A stretch of DNA of 64,000 bases from Jeotgalicoccus marinus DSM 19772. GTDB taxonomy: Bacteria; Bacillota; Bacilli; Staphylococcales; Salinicoccaceae. The position numbers were made by a program, and so were the translations under genes. Of this stretch, positions 45,184 to 56,814 are shown piece by piece. The notes under the pieces are model-generated. The model searched no databases. It was not told the origin of the DNA and saw only the letters and a list, made by a program, of their open reading frames with translations. The stretch spans positions 1 to 64,000 of the forward strand of contig NZ_AUEE01000006.1 in NCBI RefSeq assembly GCF_000425825.1, written 5' to 3'. The first letter of the stretch is position 1, and every line of letters begins with the position of its first letter.

Positions 45184-46299
45184 TTACTCACCTTTGAAAA
45201 ATCGTTTTGTTTTATCGAAAATGTTTTCTTGTTGCTCGTTGATATCTTCACCATTTACTTTTGCTAACTCTTTAAAAATATCTCTTTCTTCTTCAGAGAG
45301 TTTTGTAGGTGTCACCACAGTTACTGTTACGAATTGGTCACCATAACCAAATCCTTGAACATTTTTAACACCTTTTTCTTTTAATCTAAAGCGTCTACCT
45401 GATTGTGTACCTGCAGGAATCGTTAACATCACAGATGAATTGATTGTCGGAACTTTCAACTCGTCACCTAAGGCTGCTTGAGCAAATGAAATTTTTAGTT
45501 CGTAATGAATGTCATCGCCATCACGCGTGAATTTCTTATCTTGTTTAACTCTAAAGACAATATATAAGTCACCTTGTGGTCCACCATTAATACCTGGCTC
45601 ACCTTCACCAGAAAGGCGGATCTGTTGTCCGTTATCAATACCCTCAGGAATTTTCACTTCAATATCAACATTCTTACTTAATGTACCATGACCGTTACAG
45701 TTGTCACATGGATGTTCAATTTCTTGTCCTGTACCTGCACAAGTTGGACATTCTCTTTGTGTTTGAACTCGCCCAAATGGTGTGTTTTGTTCTACAGACA
45801 CATGACCTGATCCTGAACATGTTTTACATGTCGATTTAGAAGTACCAGGTTTTGTACCATCACCATGACACACATCACATGTTACATCTTTTTTGATTGT
45901 CACAGTCTTCGTTGCACCAAAGACTGCTTCTTCAAAAGTAATCGTCATTGTATACTGCAGGTCGTCACCCTTACGTGGTGCATTAGGATCACGGCGTGCA
46001 CCACCACCAAAGAATGAAGAAAAGATGTCTTCGAAGCCGCCGAAGCCACTACTGAATCCACCGCCGCCAAAGCCGCCTTGTGAGTTCATACCTTCATGAC
46101 CAAAGCGGTCGTACTGCGCACGTTTATTATCATCAGATAGTACTTCATAAGCTTCTGAAACCTCTTTAAACTTTTCTTCAGAGCCTTCTTTCATATCCGG
46201 GTGATATTTCTTTGATAGCTTACGATATGCTTTTTTAATTTCATCCTGACTTGCATTTTTATCTAAGCCTAATATTTCATAATAGTCTCTTTTAGCCAC
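45184..46299 (-). CDS. dnaJ: Chaperone DnaJ
   Basis: The start is the GTG at 46299 ([12 protein letters not shown]), seven bases after GGAGGG, giving 371 residues; the ATG five codons earlier lies within that binding site. The J domain carries HPD in [10 protein letters not shown], followed by a Gly/Phe-rich segment, four zinc repeats ([32 protein letters not shown]) and a C-terminal substrate domain. DnaJ delivers unfolded clients to DnaK and stimulates its ATPase. It is separated from dnaK by a strong hairpin. Confidence 0.97.
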   Translation of the reverse strand: MAKRDYYEILGLDKNASQDEIKKAYRKLSKKYHPDMKEGSEEKFKEVSEAYEVLSDDNKRAQYDRFGHEGMNSQGGFGGGGFSSGFGGFEDIFSSFFGGGARRDPNAPRKGDDLQYTMTITFEEAVFGATKTVTIKKDVTCDVCHGDGTKPGTSKSTCKTCSGSGHVSVEQNTPFGRVQTQRECPTCAGTGQEIEHPCDNCNGHGTLSKNVDIEVKIPEGIDNGQQIRLSGEGEPGINGGPQGDLYIVFRVKQDKKFTRDGDDIHYELKISFAQAALGDELKVPTINSSVMLTIPAGTQSGRRFRLKEKGVKNVQGFGYGDQFVTVTVVTPTKLSEEERDIFKELAKVNGEDINEQQENIFDKTKRFFKGE

Positions 46300-46334
46300 A
46301 ATTTTTCCCTCCAACAGTCAATATAATACCATTT

Positions 46335-46371
46335 AAAAAGTCAAAGCCAAACACATTGGCTTTGACTTTTT
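46335..46371 (-). terminator. Hairpin between dnaK and dnaJ
   Basis: A perfect 16-bp stem with a five-base loop, ending in T's on the minus strand. It sits inside the heat-shock operon, so it probably works as a partial terminator or RNA-processing and stability element that sets DnaK above DnaJ. Confidence 0.75.
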
Positions 46372-46382
46372 GGTCAACTATA

Positions 46383-48248
<1,866 letters not shown>

Positions 48249-48258
48249 TTAAATATTA

Positions 48259-48855
48259 TTACTCGCTCACTTTGACCATTGTAGGTCGAATGACACGGTC
48301 TTTTAAAATATATCCTTTTTGGAATTCTTCTACGACTAAACCAGCATCCTTACCTTCCACAGCTTCTGTCATCACTGCTTGATGGAAATTAGGATCAAAT
48401 GGCTGATCTAGTGCTTCAATTGCTTTAATATCATGGTTTTTTAATGTGTCTAATAAGTTATTATAGACCATTTCAACACCCTTATTTAAAGCTTCAAAAC
48501 TCTCAGTATCGCCTTCGATGCTGAGTGCACGTTCTAGGTTATCAATGACCGGCAAGAGATTTTCAGCAAATTTTTGATCTTTATATTTGTTGTTAATCTC
48601 AGCTTCTTGCCTAGTACGGCGTTTGTAGTTTTCAAATTCCGCATAAAGTTTTAAATACTTGTTTTCAGTTGCTTCAACTTCATTTTTAAGTTCAGCAATT
48701 ACATTTTCTTGTTTTTCTTCTTCAGATTCATTCGAGACAGCTTCTGTTGTATTATCATCAGTTTCATTGGAAACCTCTACCGATTCTTCCTTAGCAGAAT
48801 CAACTGTCTCCGTGTCAAGTTCTTCTGAAGTGACATCCTTCTTCTCTTCTGTCAA
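48259..48855 (-). CDS. grpE: Nucleotide exchange factor GrpE
   Basis: A 198-residue protein starting at a TTG with GGAG eight bases upstream. The first 50 residues are acidic and probably disordered, then a long coiled coil (ELKNEVEATENKYLKLYAEFE split over the dimer helix), and a C-terminal beta domain with AVMTEAVEGKDAGLVVEE and GYILKDRVIRPTMVKV. It releases ADP from DnaK. The gene lies between hrcA and dnaK. Confidence 0.95.
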   Translation of the reverse strand: MTEEKKDVTSEELDTETVDSAKEESVEVSNETDDNTTEAVSNESEEEKQENVIAELKNEVEATENKYLKLYAEFENYKRRTRQEAEINNKYKDQKFAENLLPVIDNLERALSIEGDTESFEALNKGVEMVYNNLLDTLKNHDIKAIEALDQPFDPNFHQAVMTEAVEGKDAGLVVEEFQKGYILKDRVIRPTMVKVSE

Positions 48856-48858
48856 AGT

Positions 48859-49827
48859 CTACACTCCTTTTTTAAATGAGTGAAGTAAGTTAATGACGTG
48901 CTTGTACCCCATTAATTCCGGGCCAATCACCATCAAATTACCACTCAGTCCTTGATGCTCAAAATTAGTTGTAATGACTGAAACAGCCTTGTAACTATCA
49001 TCCAACTCATCACCAAAATAAATACTTACATCATTAGATGATAACTTTTCTACAGTTTGTTGCAATGATTCTGACTCAATATCCTCGTAAATATGTTCTA
49101 AGGTCTCTACTTCATCTTTCATATCACTCAAGAGATAGTTAAAACCTGCATAGCCGACTGTACGCTTTGGCTGTTCTACAGCAGCAGCGATTTGTGCAGT
49201 CAACTGATCATATAAATTTCGGATTTCATGCGGTACAACTGTATGCTCATTTAAAATAAACAATGAATCATCTAAACGCTTATCTTTAAGTAAACTAGAA
49301 AATAGATTACTCAGTTTTGATAAATCGTCAACTGAAACATGTTTTCCCGTCCTTACTGGAAGCTGTTTTACACTACCTGTATTCAAGACGATAATCGCAA
49401 TACCCGCACTGTCGGTTAGAGGTGTGATGTACATACCTTTTACCTTTTCATCATCAGAACTTGCTGATACTTGAGTTAAATAGCCTGTTTCTTTACTTAT
49501 AGATGTTGCAAGCGTCTGTGTAAAAGCCTCAATATCATCCACCGAACTGACAATTTCTATTGTCTGTGGCGGTGATGCCTTAATCATAGCTTTTTGTTCT
49601 TCGATGTAGAATTTCAAAGCTCTTCTCGATGGCATTCGTCCCGAAGACGTGTGAGCCTTTAGTAAAAAGCCTGCTCTTTCAAGTGCTGCCATTTCATTTC
49701 TTATTGTTGCACTCGATACATCAAATTTGTATTTGTCTAATAAATACTTTGAACTAATAGGTGTCATTACATCCAAGAAATCATCTACGATAAATTTCAA
49801 AATGATTTGCTGCCTGTTCGTTAGCAA
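48859..49827 (-). CDS. hrcA: Heat-inducible transcription repressor HrcA
   Basis: A 322-residue repressor that binds the CIRCE element. The N-terminal winged helix has TNRQQIILKFIVDDFL and SSATIRNEMAALERAGFL, followed by a GAF-like dimer domain. The start is TTG with GAGGTG five bases upstream. It is first gene of hrcA–grpE–dnaK–dnaJ and controls its own operon; its folding by GroEL normally links repression to heat stress. Confidence 0.96.
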   Translation of the reverse strand: MLTNRQQIILKFIVDDFLDVMTPISSKYLLDKYKFDVSSATIRNEMAALERAGFLLKAHTSSGRMPSRRALKFYIEEQKAMIKASPPQTIEIVSSVDDIEAFTQTLATSISKETGYLTQVSASSDDEKVKGMYITPLTDSAGIAIIVLNTGSVKQLPVRTGKHVSVDDLSKLSNLFSSLLKDKRLDDSLFILNEHTVVPHEIRNLYDQLTAQIAAAVEQPKRTVGYAGFNYLLSDMKDEVETLEHIYEDIESESLQQTVEKLSSNDVSIYFGDELDDSYKAVSVITTNFEHQGLSGNLMVIGPELMGYKHVINLLHSFKKGV

Positions 49828-49839
49828 GTAATCACCTCA

Positions 49840-49899
49840 TTAGCACTCTTCTCTCTTAAGTGCTAATAATAATTTATCAAATAGGTCAAAGTATGTCAA
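49840..49899 (-). promoter_or_regulatory. CIRCE operator and promoter of the hrcA operon
   Basis: TTAGCACTC, nine bases and AAGTGCTAA (49840-49866) match the CIRCE operator with one change from consensus. Upstream on the minus strand are TTGACA (49894-49899) and TAAATT (49871-49876), 17 bases apart. HrcA bound to CIRCE in the early transcribed region would block expression. Confidence 0.95.
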
Positions 49900-49919
49900 G
49901 GGTAAACGTTTCTTCTTTT

Positions 49920-51032
49920 TTAGAGCAAGAATTCAGCGAATACATCATTACCAATCATACGTCCTGACTCAGTTAAACTTACAAATCCACGACTTTGACT
50001 AATCAACTGTTTGGACTTCAACTTATCTATTGTTGGCCCGTAAACATCCTCTATAGTCAAACCGTACTTTTCAATAAATCTTTTTTCGCTAACACCTTTA
50101 TTTAACCGAAGGCCTAAGAACATTTCTTCTTCATACTTATCATTTAAAGAAAGATCTAATTTTTCTTTAACTACAGAACCTGTTTCATTCATGCTTTTTA
50201 TATAGTGTGGGACAGGCTTAATATTGTAATATCTATACTCACCATTGTAGCCGTGGCTACCAGCTCCTGCGCCAATATATGGTTCATTTAACCAGTAAGT
50301 CTTATTATGGGTCGACTCATGCTCTAAAGTGGCGAAATTAGAGATCTCATATTGTGGATAACCGAGTGCAGCTAAACCATTTATCACCTTATTATATTTT
50401 TCGCCCTCTTCTAAACTTCCTGCAATGGACATCTTACCTTGCCTAATTTTGTTATAGAACACTGTATGTGGTTCAATGATCAATGAATACCATGAAATAT
50501 GTTTAGGTTTCAGTTCTTTTACATACTTTAAACTCATATCGATATCTTCAAATGTCTCCCCAGGTAGATTGTACATTAAATCTAAAGAATAATTAGATAG
50601 TCCAATTTTCTCTAGGTGATTTATACTTTGAAAGATATCGTCAAAGCTATGTGTACGTCCAAGTACTTTCAATAATTCATTATTAAAGGTCTGCACACCG
50701 AGACTAACTCTGTTGACACCGTAATGTTTTAATATATCTAACTTAGTACTCGTCAGCTCATCTGGATTAGCTTCAAATGTAAATTCCTCTGTCACAGTAA
50801 ACTGTTCAGTAACAAAGCTGAGTAGTCTATCTAACTGAGTTTCATTTAGAGCGGTCGGTGTACCGCCACCAACATAGATTGTTTTTAAAGTTAACTTGCC
50901 ATAAGTTTTCAACTCTAAAATTAATGCATCTATATATTCATCAACAGGCTGATTTTTAATTAGTACCTTATTAAAATCACAATAAGTACATATGCGATTA
51001 CAAAAAGGAATGTGGATATACATGCTATCCAT
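49920..51032 (-). CDS. hemW: Radical SAM haem chaperone-like protein HemW
   Basis: From the ATG at 51032 (MDSMYIHIPFC), with AGGAGG six bases upstream, the protein has 370 residues. The radical SAM cluster motif is CNRICTYCDF; YVGGGTPTAL and ANPDELT follow, and a C-terminal HemN-like domain is present. HemW-type proteins carry haem and are not coproporphyrinogen oxidases. The extra 23 upstream codons lack a start signal. It lies between lepA and the hrcA operon. Confidence 0.93.
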   Translation of the reverse strand: MDSMYIHIPFCNRICTYCDFNKVLIKNQPVDEYIDALILELKTYGKLTLKTIYVGGGTPTALNETQLDRLLSFVTEQFTVTEEFTFEANPDELTSTKLDILKHYGVNRVSLGVQTFNNELLKVLGRTHSFDDIFQSINHLEKIGLSNYSLDLMYNLPGETFEDIDMSLKYVKELKPKHISWYSLIIEPHTVFYNKIRQGKMSIAGSLEEGEKYNKVINGLAALGYPQYEISNFATLEHESTHNKTYWLNEPYIGAGAGSHGYNGEYRYYNIKPVPHYIKSMNETGSVVKEKLDLSLNDKYEEEMFLGLRLNKGVSEKRFIEKYGLTIEDVYGPTIDKLKSKQLISQSRGFVSLTESGRMIGNDVFAEFLL

Positions 51033-51050
51033 ATGCGTCCTCCTAAAACT

Positions 51051-51078
51051 AAAGGAGAAATCCGTCGATTTCTCCTTT
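51051..51078 (-). terminator. Hairpin between lepA and hemW
   Basis: AAAGGAGAAATC and GATTTCTCCTTT form a 12-bp stem with a four-base loop; the T tract on the minus strand is short and broken, so termination may be partial. Confidence 0.6.
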
Positions 51079-51090
51079 GTTCTGATTAAT

Positions 51091-52914
51091 TTATTCGTCA
51101 TCCATTTTTAAGACGGCTAAGAAAGCTTCTTGTGGGATTTCAACATTACCCACGGCTTTCATTTTCTTCTTACCTTCTTTTTGTTTCTCTAACAATTTCT
51201 TCTTACGGGTAATATCCCCACCATAACATTTAGATAGGACATTTTTACCCATAGATTTAATGTTAGTTCTAGAGACAATCTTTTGTCCAATTGCAGCCTG
51301 AATTGGTACCTCAAATTGCTGTCTTGGAATGATATTTTTTAATTTCTCTACGATTGCCTTACCTCTATCATAAGCAAAATCTTTATGGACAATAAAGCTA
51401 AGTGCATCGACTTTTTGAGAATTTAATAAGATATCCATCTTAACCAATTTAGACTCTTTATATCCAATTAAATCGTAATCTAATGAAGCATAACCTTTAG
51501 TATTCGATTTTAATTGATCAAAGAAGTCGAATACAATTTCCGATAAAGGAATTTCGTAGATTATATTTACACGCACATCATCTAAGTAATCCATCGTTAA
51601 AAAGTTTCCACGTTTCTTTTGACATAACTCCATGACTGATCCTACGAAATCGTTCGGCACCATAATTTGTGCCTTGACATAGGGTTCTTCAATCTTGGTC
51701 ACTTTTTGTGGATCTGGCATTTGTGCAGGGTTGTCGACATTGACAACTTCACCGTCAGTCATTTCGACACTGTAAATAACAGAAGGCGCTGTAGCAATCA
51801 ATTCAATACCAAATTCTCTCTCAATTCGTTCTTGAACAATCTCCATATGAAGTATGCCTAAGAAACCAGTACGAAAACCAAAACCTAGCGCCTGAGATGT
51901 TTCCGGCTCATATTGTAATGATGAGTCATTCAATTCAAGTTTCTCCAATGCTTCTCTTAGGTCATTGTACTTATTGGAATCAATCGGATACATACCACAA
52001 TATACCATCGGATTCATCTTCTTATATCCTTGTAGGGGTTCAGTTGCAGGGTTATCTGCATTCGTAATTGTATCACCTACTAAAGAATCCCCAACTTTTT
52101 TAATCGACGCGATGATATAGCCCACATCACCTGCAGATAGATCATCAACAGGTAATTGCTTTGGTGTATTAATGCCGACTTCTGTCACTTCAAATTCCTT
52201 ACCACTCGCCATCATACGGATCTTATCCCCTGCTTTGACCGAACCTTCCATAATTCGAATGGAAGAAATTACACCTCTATAGGCATCAAAGGAAGAATCA
52301 AAGATAAGCGCCTTAAGCGGTGCATCGATATCACCGTCCGGTGCAGGCACAGCATCTACAATACGCTCTAATATTTCCTCGATACCTATATTTGCCTTTG
52401 CTGAGGCATAGATAGAGTCTTCTTGAGGTAAGCCGATTACATCTTCGATCTCTTCTGCAACTCTATCAGGTTCAGCTGCAGGTAGATCGACTTTATTGAC
52501 AACAGGAATGAGTTCTAAATCGTTGTCTAAAGCCAAGTAGACGTTAGCTAATGTCTGTGCCTCAATTCCTTGAGCTGCATCGACAACTAAGATTGCCCCT
52601 TCACATGCTGCCAATGAACGAGAAACCTCATATGTAAAATCGACGTGACCCGGCGTATCGATTAAATGAAAGGTATACTCTTCTCCGTCTTTAGCTGTAT
52701 ACTTTAAACGTACTGCGTTAAGTTTAATGGTAATACCGCGTTCTCTTTCAAGATCCATAGAATCAAGAAGTTGTGATTTCATATCTCTCGCATCAACACT
52801 TTTAGTATTTTCTAATAATCTATCAGCAAGTGATGATTTACCATGGTCAATGTGAGCGATGATTGAAAAGTTCCTTATATTCTTTTGTCTTTTTAACCGT
52901 TCCTGTTTATCCAT
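51091..52914 (-). CDS. lepA: Elongation factor 4 (LepA)
   Basis: From the ATG at 52914 ([15 protein letters not shown]) the protein has 607 residues. It is a translational GTPase with G1 [28 protein letters not shown] and NKVDLPAA, and the LepA-specific C-terminal domain near [17 protein letters not shown]4 acts on stalled or mispositioned ribosomes. GAGGAAAG lies about 13 bases upstream, rather far. The 22 codons upstream in frame overlap the promoter. Confidence 0.96.
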   Translation of the reverse strand: MDKQERLKRQKNIRNFSIIAHIDHGKSSLADRLLENTKSVDARDMKSQLLDSMDLERERGITIKLNAVRLKYTAKDGEEYTFHLIDTPGHVDFTYEVSRSLAACEGAILVVDAAQGIEAQTLANVYLALDNDLELIPVVNKVDLPAAEPDRVAEEIEDVIGLPQEDSIYASAKANIGIEEILERIVDAVPAPDGDIDAPLKALIFDSSFDAYRGVISSIRIMEGSVKAGDKIRMMASGKEFEVTEVGINTPKQLPVDDLSAGDVGYIIASIKKVGDSLVGDTITNADNPATEPLQGYKKMNPMVYCGMYPIDSNKYNDLREALEKLELNDSSLQYEPETSQALGFGFRTGFLGILHMEIVQERIEREFGIELIATAPSVIYSVEMTDGEVVNVDNPAQMPDPQKVTKIEEPYVKAQIMVPNDFVGSVMELCQKKRGNFLTMDYLDDVRVNIIYEIPLSEIVFDFFDQLKSNTKGYASLDYDLIGYKESKLVKMDILLNSQKVDALSFIVHKDFAYDRGKAIVEKLKNIIPRQQFEVPIQAAIGQKIVSRTNIKSMGKNVLSKCYGGDITRKKKLLEKQKEGKKKMKAVGNVEIPQEAFLAVLKMDDE

Positions 52915-52951
52915 ATAAAAATCCAACTTTCCTCGTGTTTGCAATGCTATA

Positions 52952-52980
52952 ATTATATCAATGCTGCACATTAACTTCAA
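52952..52980 (-). promoter_or_regulatory. lepA promoter
   Basis: TTGAAG and TATAAT are exactly 17 bases apart on the minus strand, 37 bases before the lepA start. It is back-to-back with the rpsT promoter. Confidence 0.75.
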
Positions 52981-52998
52981 TTCATTTCGGATTGATTA

Positions 52999-53027
52999 TT
53001 GCATAAGCATCGTATATTTGGTAAAAT
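52999..53027 (+). promoter_or_regulatory. rpsT promoter
   Basis: TTGCAT and TAAAAT are 17 bases apart, with the -10 ending 49 bases before the rpsT start, leaving a leader of about 40 bases. Confidence 0.6.
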
Positions 53028-53076
53028 ATCTTGTGTTGCAATAAAAGTTGTACAACTTTATGTCGGAGGTGACATT

Positions 53077-53322
53077 ATGCCTAATATTAAATCAGCTATC
53101 AAACGTGTGAAAACGAACCAATCAGCACAAGAAGCAAACATTGCACAAAAAAATGCAATGCGTACTGCTGTAAAACGTGCTGAAACAGCTAAAGCTGAAA
53201 ATGCTGAAAACACAGACGCTTTAGTATCACAAGCTGTAAAACTTATTGATAAAGCTGTGAAAAACAATCACATTCATGCAAACAAAGCTAACCGTGTAAA
53301 ATCTCAATTAATGGCTAAATAA
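53077..53322 (+). CDS. rpsT: Small ribosomal subunit protein bS20
   Basis: From the ATG at 53077 (MPNIKSAIKRVKTNQ), with GGAGGTG six bases upstream, this is an 81-residue, Lys/Ala-rich helical protein typical of bS20, which binds 16S rRNA early in assembly. The 26 upstream codons in frame are leader. It stands between divergent lepA and converging holA, as in Bacillus. Confidence 0.97.
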   Translation: MPNIKSAIKRVKTNQSAQEANIAQKNAMRTAVKRAETAKAENAENTDALVSQAVKLIDKAVKNNHIHANKANRVKSQLMAK

Positions 53323-53326
53323 GCAC

Positions 53327-53357
53327 AAAACCTTCTTATCATTAAGAAGGTTTTTTT
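53327..53357. terminator. Terminator between rpsT and holA
   Basis: AAAACCTTCTTA and TAAGAAGGTTTT pair around TCAT, with a T run on the plus side and A's on the other, so it can act for both converging genes. Confidence 0.88.
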
Positions 53358-53364
53358 ATTTTAC

Positions 53365-54327
53365 CTATATTTCTAATATAAATAATTCAAATAAAGTATT
53401 CCGATCTAAATACGATGACTTAAATTTATAGTCAATATCTCGGCATAGCATCATCTTAGATAAGAGATTTTCTAAAGGGAATTTTCTAACGTGTCTAAGC
53501 GCCAACTTCACCCTGTAGGGATGCACTTTTAATGCTTTGGCGATATTGTCCTCTTGATAACCCTGTTGATTTAAAATCTTCACTTGGTAAAACAAACGGA
53601 ACTGTCCTATGATTAGATGTAACAATTTCATCGGCTCTTCTTTTTGAAGTATGAGTTCGCGTCCAAGTTGTACTGCTTTTTCCTTTTCATTTTTCAAGAT
53701 AAATTCTGTCAGTAAAAATACATTTTGTTCAAGGGAAATACTAACAACTTCTTTAACATCCTCTAAAGTAATGTCACCATCTGTATAAAGCAACAGTTTT
53801 GAAAGTTCATTATGAACATTTTCATATTTATAGCTCGTTCTTTCTAAAAGCAGTTCCAATGCCTCACTATGTATCTCAATGTTTTCTTGGTTAAGGACAC
53901 TTTCAACATATAAAGAAAGCTCACGTTCAGTCATTTCATTAATTTCAGTGACCTTACCTTTTTCCTTTAAGACTTTCGTTAGTTTTTTTCGGTTATCAAG
54001 CTTCTCTGTGTACACAGTAAAAAGAATCATTGTATCATCATTCTTTTTTGTTAAATAATCAAGTAACAAGTCGATATTATGATTGACAGAACCTGTATTC
54101 TTGTTTGCAGTAAATATAAGCGCATCCTCAATGACCAACACTTTTCTATCTGTCAAAAATGGTAAGGTTTGAGCCTCTTCTACAACCGTTTCAATAGATG
54201 TTTCTTTTAGATTCAAACGAGTGAAATTGAAGTCATCTAAGTCACCTGCATAACTTTTAGCGATTTTTTTAACCTCATCTTCAATCCGTATGATATTGGT
54301 GCCGTACATTAATTGTAGCAATTCCAT
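53365..54327 (-). CDS. holA: DNA polymerase III delta subunit
   Basis: A 320-residue clamp-loader subunit that opens the sliding clamp. The N-terminal AAA+-like domain lacks a Walker A site, as usual, and has YGTNIIRIEDEVKKI and LPFLTDRKVLVIEDA; the C-terminal collar domain follows (MKLLHLIIGQFRLFYQVK). It matches Bacillus YqeN in size and place between rpsT and comEC. Confidence 0.92.
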   Translation of the reverse strand: MELLQLMYGTNIIRIEDEVKKIAKSYAGDLDDFNFTRLNLKETSIETVVEEAQTLPFLTDRKVLVIEDALIFTANKNTGSVNHNIDLLLDYLTKKNDDTMILFTVYTEKLDNRKKLTKVLKEKGKVTEINEMTERELSLYVESVLNQENIEIHSEALELLLERTSYKYENVHNELSKLLLYTDGDITLEDVKEVVSISLEQNVFLLTEFILKNEKEKAVQLGRELILQKEEPMKLLHLIIGQFRLFYQVKILNQQGYQEDNIAKALKVHPYRVKLALRHVRKFPLENLLSKMMLCRDIDYKFKSSYLDRNTLFELFILEI

Positions 54328-54416
54328 TTATAAGGCTCCTTTAAATTTATAAATATATTATAGCTTTTTTCTTTAATTTGTCCTATACTATAGGTAAGTG
54401 TTTAGGGGGTAATTAC

Positions 54417-54551
54417 ATGAATAAATTCGAAAAAAATGTACAATCTAAAAATAATGATGTAATTGATTCAGGCCTCGGTTTTATCGTAGGATTTATTGGT
54501 TTTACTGTAATCTACATCATTCCTCAAATTTTCTCTATCATAGCAGGTTAA
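54417..54551 (+). CDS. YqzM-like small membrane protein
   Basis: A 44-residue reading frame starting at an ATG with AGGGGG about eight bases upstream. The N-terminus MNKFEKNVQSKNNDVIDSG closely recalls Bacillus YqzM, followed by one hydrophobic helix (LGFIVGFIGFTVIYIIP). In Bacillus yqzM lies in the same spot between holA and comEC. The function is unknown. A terminator follows at once. Confidence 0.85.
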   Translation: MNKFEKNVQSKNNDVIDSGLGFIVGFIGFTVIYIIPQIFSIIAG

Positions 54552-54558
54552 GCTAAGC

Positions 54559-56814
54559 TTATTTAGAGCCGTTAACTGGCTCTTTTTTTATGTCTTTTTG
54601 TAAGCAAGACTGTCGTTGAGTTAATTTTTCATGAGTACATATTGTACCATCTTTAATGCCGAACTTCACCATACCGCTATCAGCTGTTAAATAAGTTCTT
54701 ATGCCTTCTAAATTATCTATCACGCTATTATGAGGATGACCATAACGATTATTAACACCAGCTGAAATGAGTGCGATATCTGGCTCTACTGCCTCTATAA
54801 AATCTAAAGATGACGAAGTATCACTACCATGATGTCCGACTTTTAATATGTCACTTTCTAAATTATATTTACCAACCAAATCCGCTTCACGTTCAATTCC
54901 TATGTCACCAGTAAACAGTACTTTAAACTGATCTAAGGTCACTTTCAACACGACGGATTGGTTATTTGAATCATCAAGCACATCCATACTATACAGATGT
55001 TGAATGTATATAGTACCCACCATAAAATCCTCTATATTTCGACTATCTATTATTTTACTTAGGTATTCTTTAGGGATACTACTCGACCACTCCTCAAACT
55101 TCTCATCATTAGTATTCATAAGGATATTTGTTGAATCTATCTTAGATAAAATATTTAACAATTCACCACTGTGATCAATATCTAAATGACTGACTACAAT
55201 CAAATCAAGTTGATCAATACCTTGTTCTTTTAAATAAGGTAGTACTGTTTTTTCACTTAAGGGAATTACTTGTTTGTTATGTAAGAATTGCCCTCCAGTA
55301 TCAATTAAAATGGTCTTATTTGCTCTATGATCCTCAATTATAAAGGCATCCCCTTGTCCAACGTCTACCATGGTAAGTGTGTAATTTTGTGTAAAATTTT
55401 GATGATTAGTATATAAGACAATCGTCATCATTACAGTAGCAGTAAATATTTTAAAATACGATTTTTTTAAAGTGAAAATAATCAAACCATAACTTAAGAT
55501 AAAGAGGACTAGCGTACTTAGAGGATGTAAATTTTTAATTGGCATTCTATGTTTAAAACTATGGCTTAGAAAATCAATCAAACGCTTAATACAGCTGAAA
55601 GTAAAATTGTAAATTTCGTCCATAAATACAGGTAGATGTATAAAGCTTAAAAAATTAAAGATGAGTACACTAGGGAAAATAATAAAAGAAAAGAACGGCA
55701 CAAAAATAATATTTAATATTAAGCCACTTAAACTTATTTCATTAAAATGTAGCAGTACAATAACAATCGTGGATAATTCACATATAACTGTAATAATGAC
55801 AAGTTGACCAATACTTGAAAACTGCATGAACAGTGGCCGAGTTAAAAGAATAAAATAAGTGGTTACATATGATAACTGAAATCCTGCATGGTACATTACT
55901 GACGGATTTATAAGTACTTGAACCAAGGCACTTAATGAAATTATCGTCATATAAGGTTTTTTATCGAAGAAGGAGCAAACCAAAAGGCATACACCCATAA
56001 AAACAGCTCTTAGGACACTCGGACTGAAAAAATTAATTAAGAAGAAGCATAGTAAGACGATAATCAATATAATTTTAATGTAGTGCACTGGTGTTCTGAT
56101 CATTTTCAATACACCATATATAAAAGCACTTAAAAACGCAACATGCGTCCCCGATATAACATAAAGGTGATATATACCTAACTTTTGTAAAGCATCAAAA
56201 AATTCAGATGTTATGTAAGACTTATTTCCAACTGCCAATGTGAGCATGTCAAATTTATAGTCGTATTCAGTAATATTCAAAACCTTACTCATATAAATAA
56301 ATCTAATTTGATTTATTTTTGTTTTTAAGTTGAGATCCGCTTCCTTACACTCTACACCAGATAAATTGTCTAAATAAATTCGTCCACTTAACTCATTTAA
56401 AATTAAAGATGTTCGACTATCCTTCTTTACAAAATTTCTTTGTTCTTCAGGAATACTAGTATTAAAACTCCCTGTACACTTAGAACCAAGTGGTATTATA
56501 TCTAGACCTTCTTCAATATATAGTTCATATGTTTCATTGTTATTTTCTACTATGTAGTGAATACTATCTTTATAATATTTGTAGTCTATGATGTGCAAGT
56601 AATCAATTCTCTTTTCTTCTAACGTCACGTCTAGCTGATTAATTAATAAGATAACAACAATAATGACTATTGACAGGAAACTTAAAAATTTTAAGGAGAA
56701 TCTATTCACTCGACTACTCCACATTAAAATTGCATAAAAAAAGAAGCCCAAAAATGGGCTTTCTAAAAAGATATAACCAATGACAACAGCTAAGAATATG
56801 TATAGTAAGACCAT
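54559..56814 (-). CDS. comEC: DNA uptake channel protein ComEC
   Basis: A 751-residue membrane protein thought to form the pore that carries single-stranded DNA inward. N-terminal helices and an OB-like region (to about 200) are followed by the Competence domain (LGIYHLYVISGTHVAFLSAF) with many helices, and a C-terminal metallo-beta-lactamase domain with MVDVGQGDAF, SHLDIDHSGE and HHGSDTSSS, which may degrade the second strand. It is intact and overlaps the comEB stop by one base. Confidence 0.96.
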   Translation of the reverse strand: MVLLYIFLAVVIGYIFLESPFLGFFFYAILMWSSRVNRFSLKFLSFLSIVIIVVILLINQLDVTLEEKRIDYLHIIDYKYYKDSIHYIVENNNETYELYIEEGLDIIPLGSKCTGSFNTSIPEEQRNFVKKDSRTSLILNELSGRIYLDNLSGVECKEADLNLKTKINQIRFIYMSKVLNITEYDYKFDMLTLAVGNKSYITSEFFDALQKLGIYHLYVISGTHVAFLSAFIYGVLKMIRTPVHYIKIILIIVLLCFFLINFFSPSVLRAVFMGVCLLVCSFFDKKPYMTIISLSALVQVLINPSVMYHAGFQLSYVTTYFILLTRPLFMQFSSIGQLVIITVICELSTIVIVLLHFNEISLSGLILNIIFVPFFSFIIFPSVLIFNFLSFIHLPVFMDEIYNFTFSCIKRLIDFLSHSFKHRMPIKNLHPLSTLVLFILSYGLIIFTLKKSYFKIFTATVMMTIVLYTNHQNFTQNYTLTMVDVGQGDAFIIEDHRANKTILIDTGGQFLHNKQVIPLSEKTVLPYLKEQGIDQLDLIVVSHLDIDHSGELLNILSKIDSTNILMNTNDEKFEEWSSSIPKEYLSKIIDSRNIEDFMVGTIYIQHLYSMDVLDDSNNQSVVLKVTLDQFKVLFTGDIGIEREADLVGKYNLESDILKVGHHGSDTSSSLDFIEAVEPDIALISAGVNNRYGHPHNSVIDNLEGIRTYLTADSGMVKFGIKDGTICTHEKLTQRQSCLQKDIKKEPVNGSK
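54565..54590 (+). terminator. Terminator of yqzM, inside the comEC 3' end
   Basis: AGAGCC and GGCTCT form a stem with loop GTTAACT, followed by seven T's. It overlaps, on the opposite strand, the last codons of comEC, which thus double as a terminator. Confidence 0.85.

Noticed and set aside
51033-51101. N-terminal extension of hemW to 51101
   Set aside because: It crosses the lepA–hemW hairpin and has no ribosome binding site, while the ATG at 51032 has AGGAGG at the right distance.
52915-52980. N-terminal extension of lepA to 52980
   Set aside because: The extension covers the TTGAAG/TATAAT promoter and is not part of the LepA family; the ATG at 52914 fits the conserved start.
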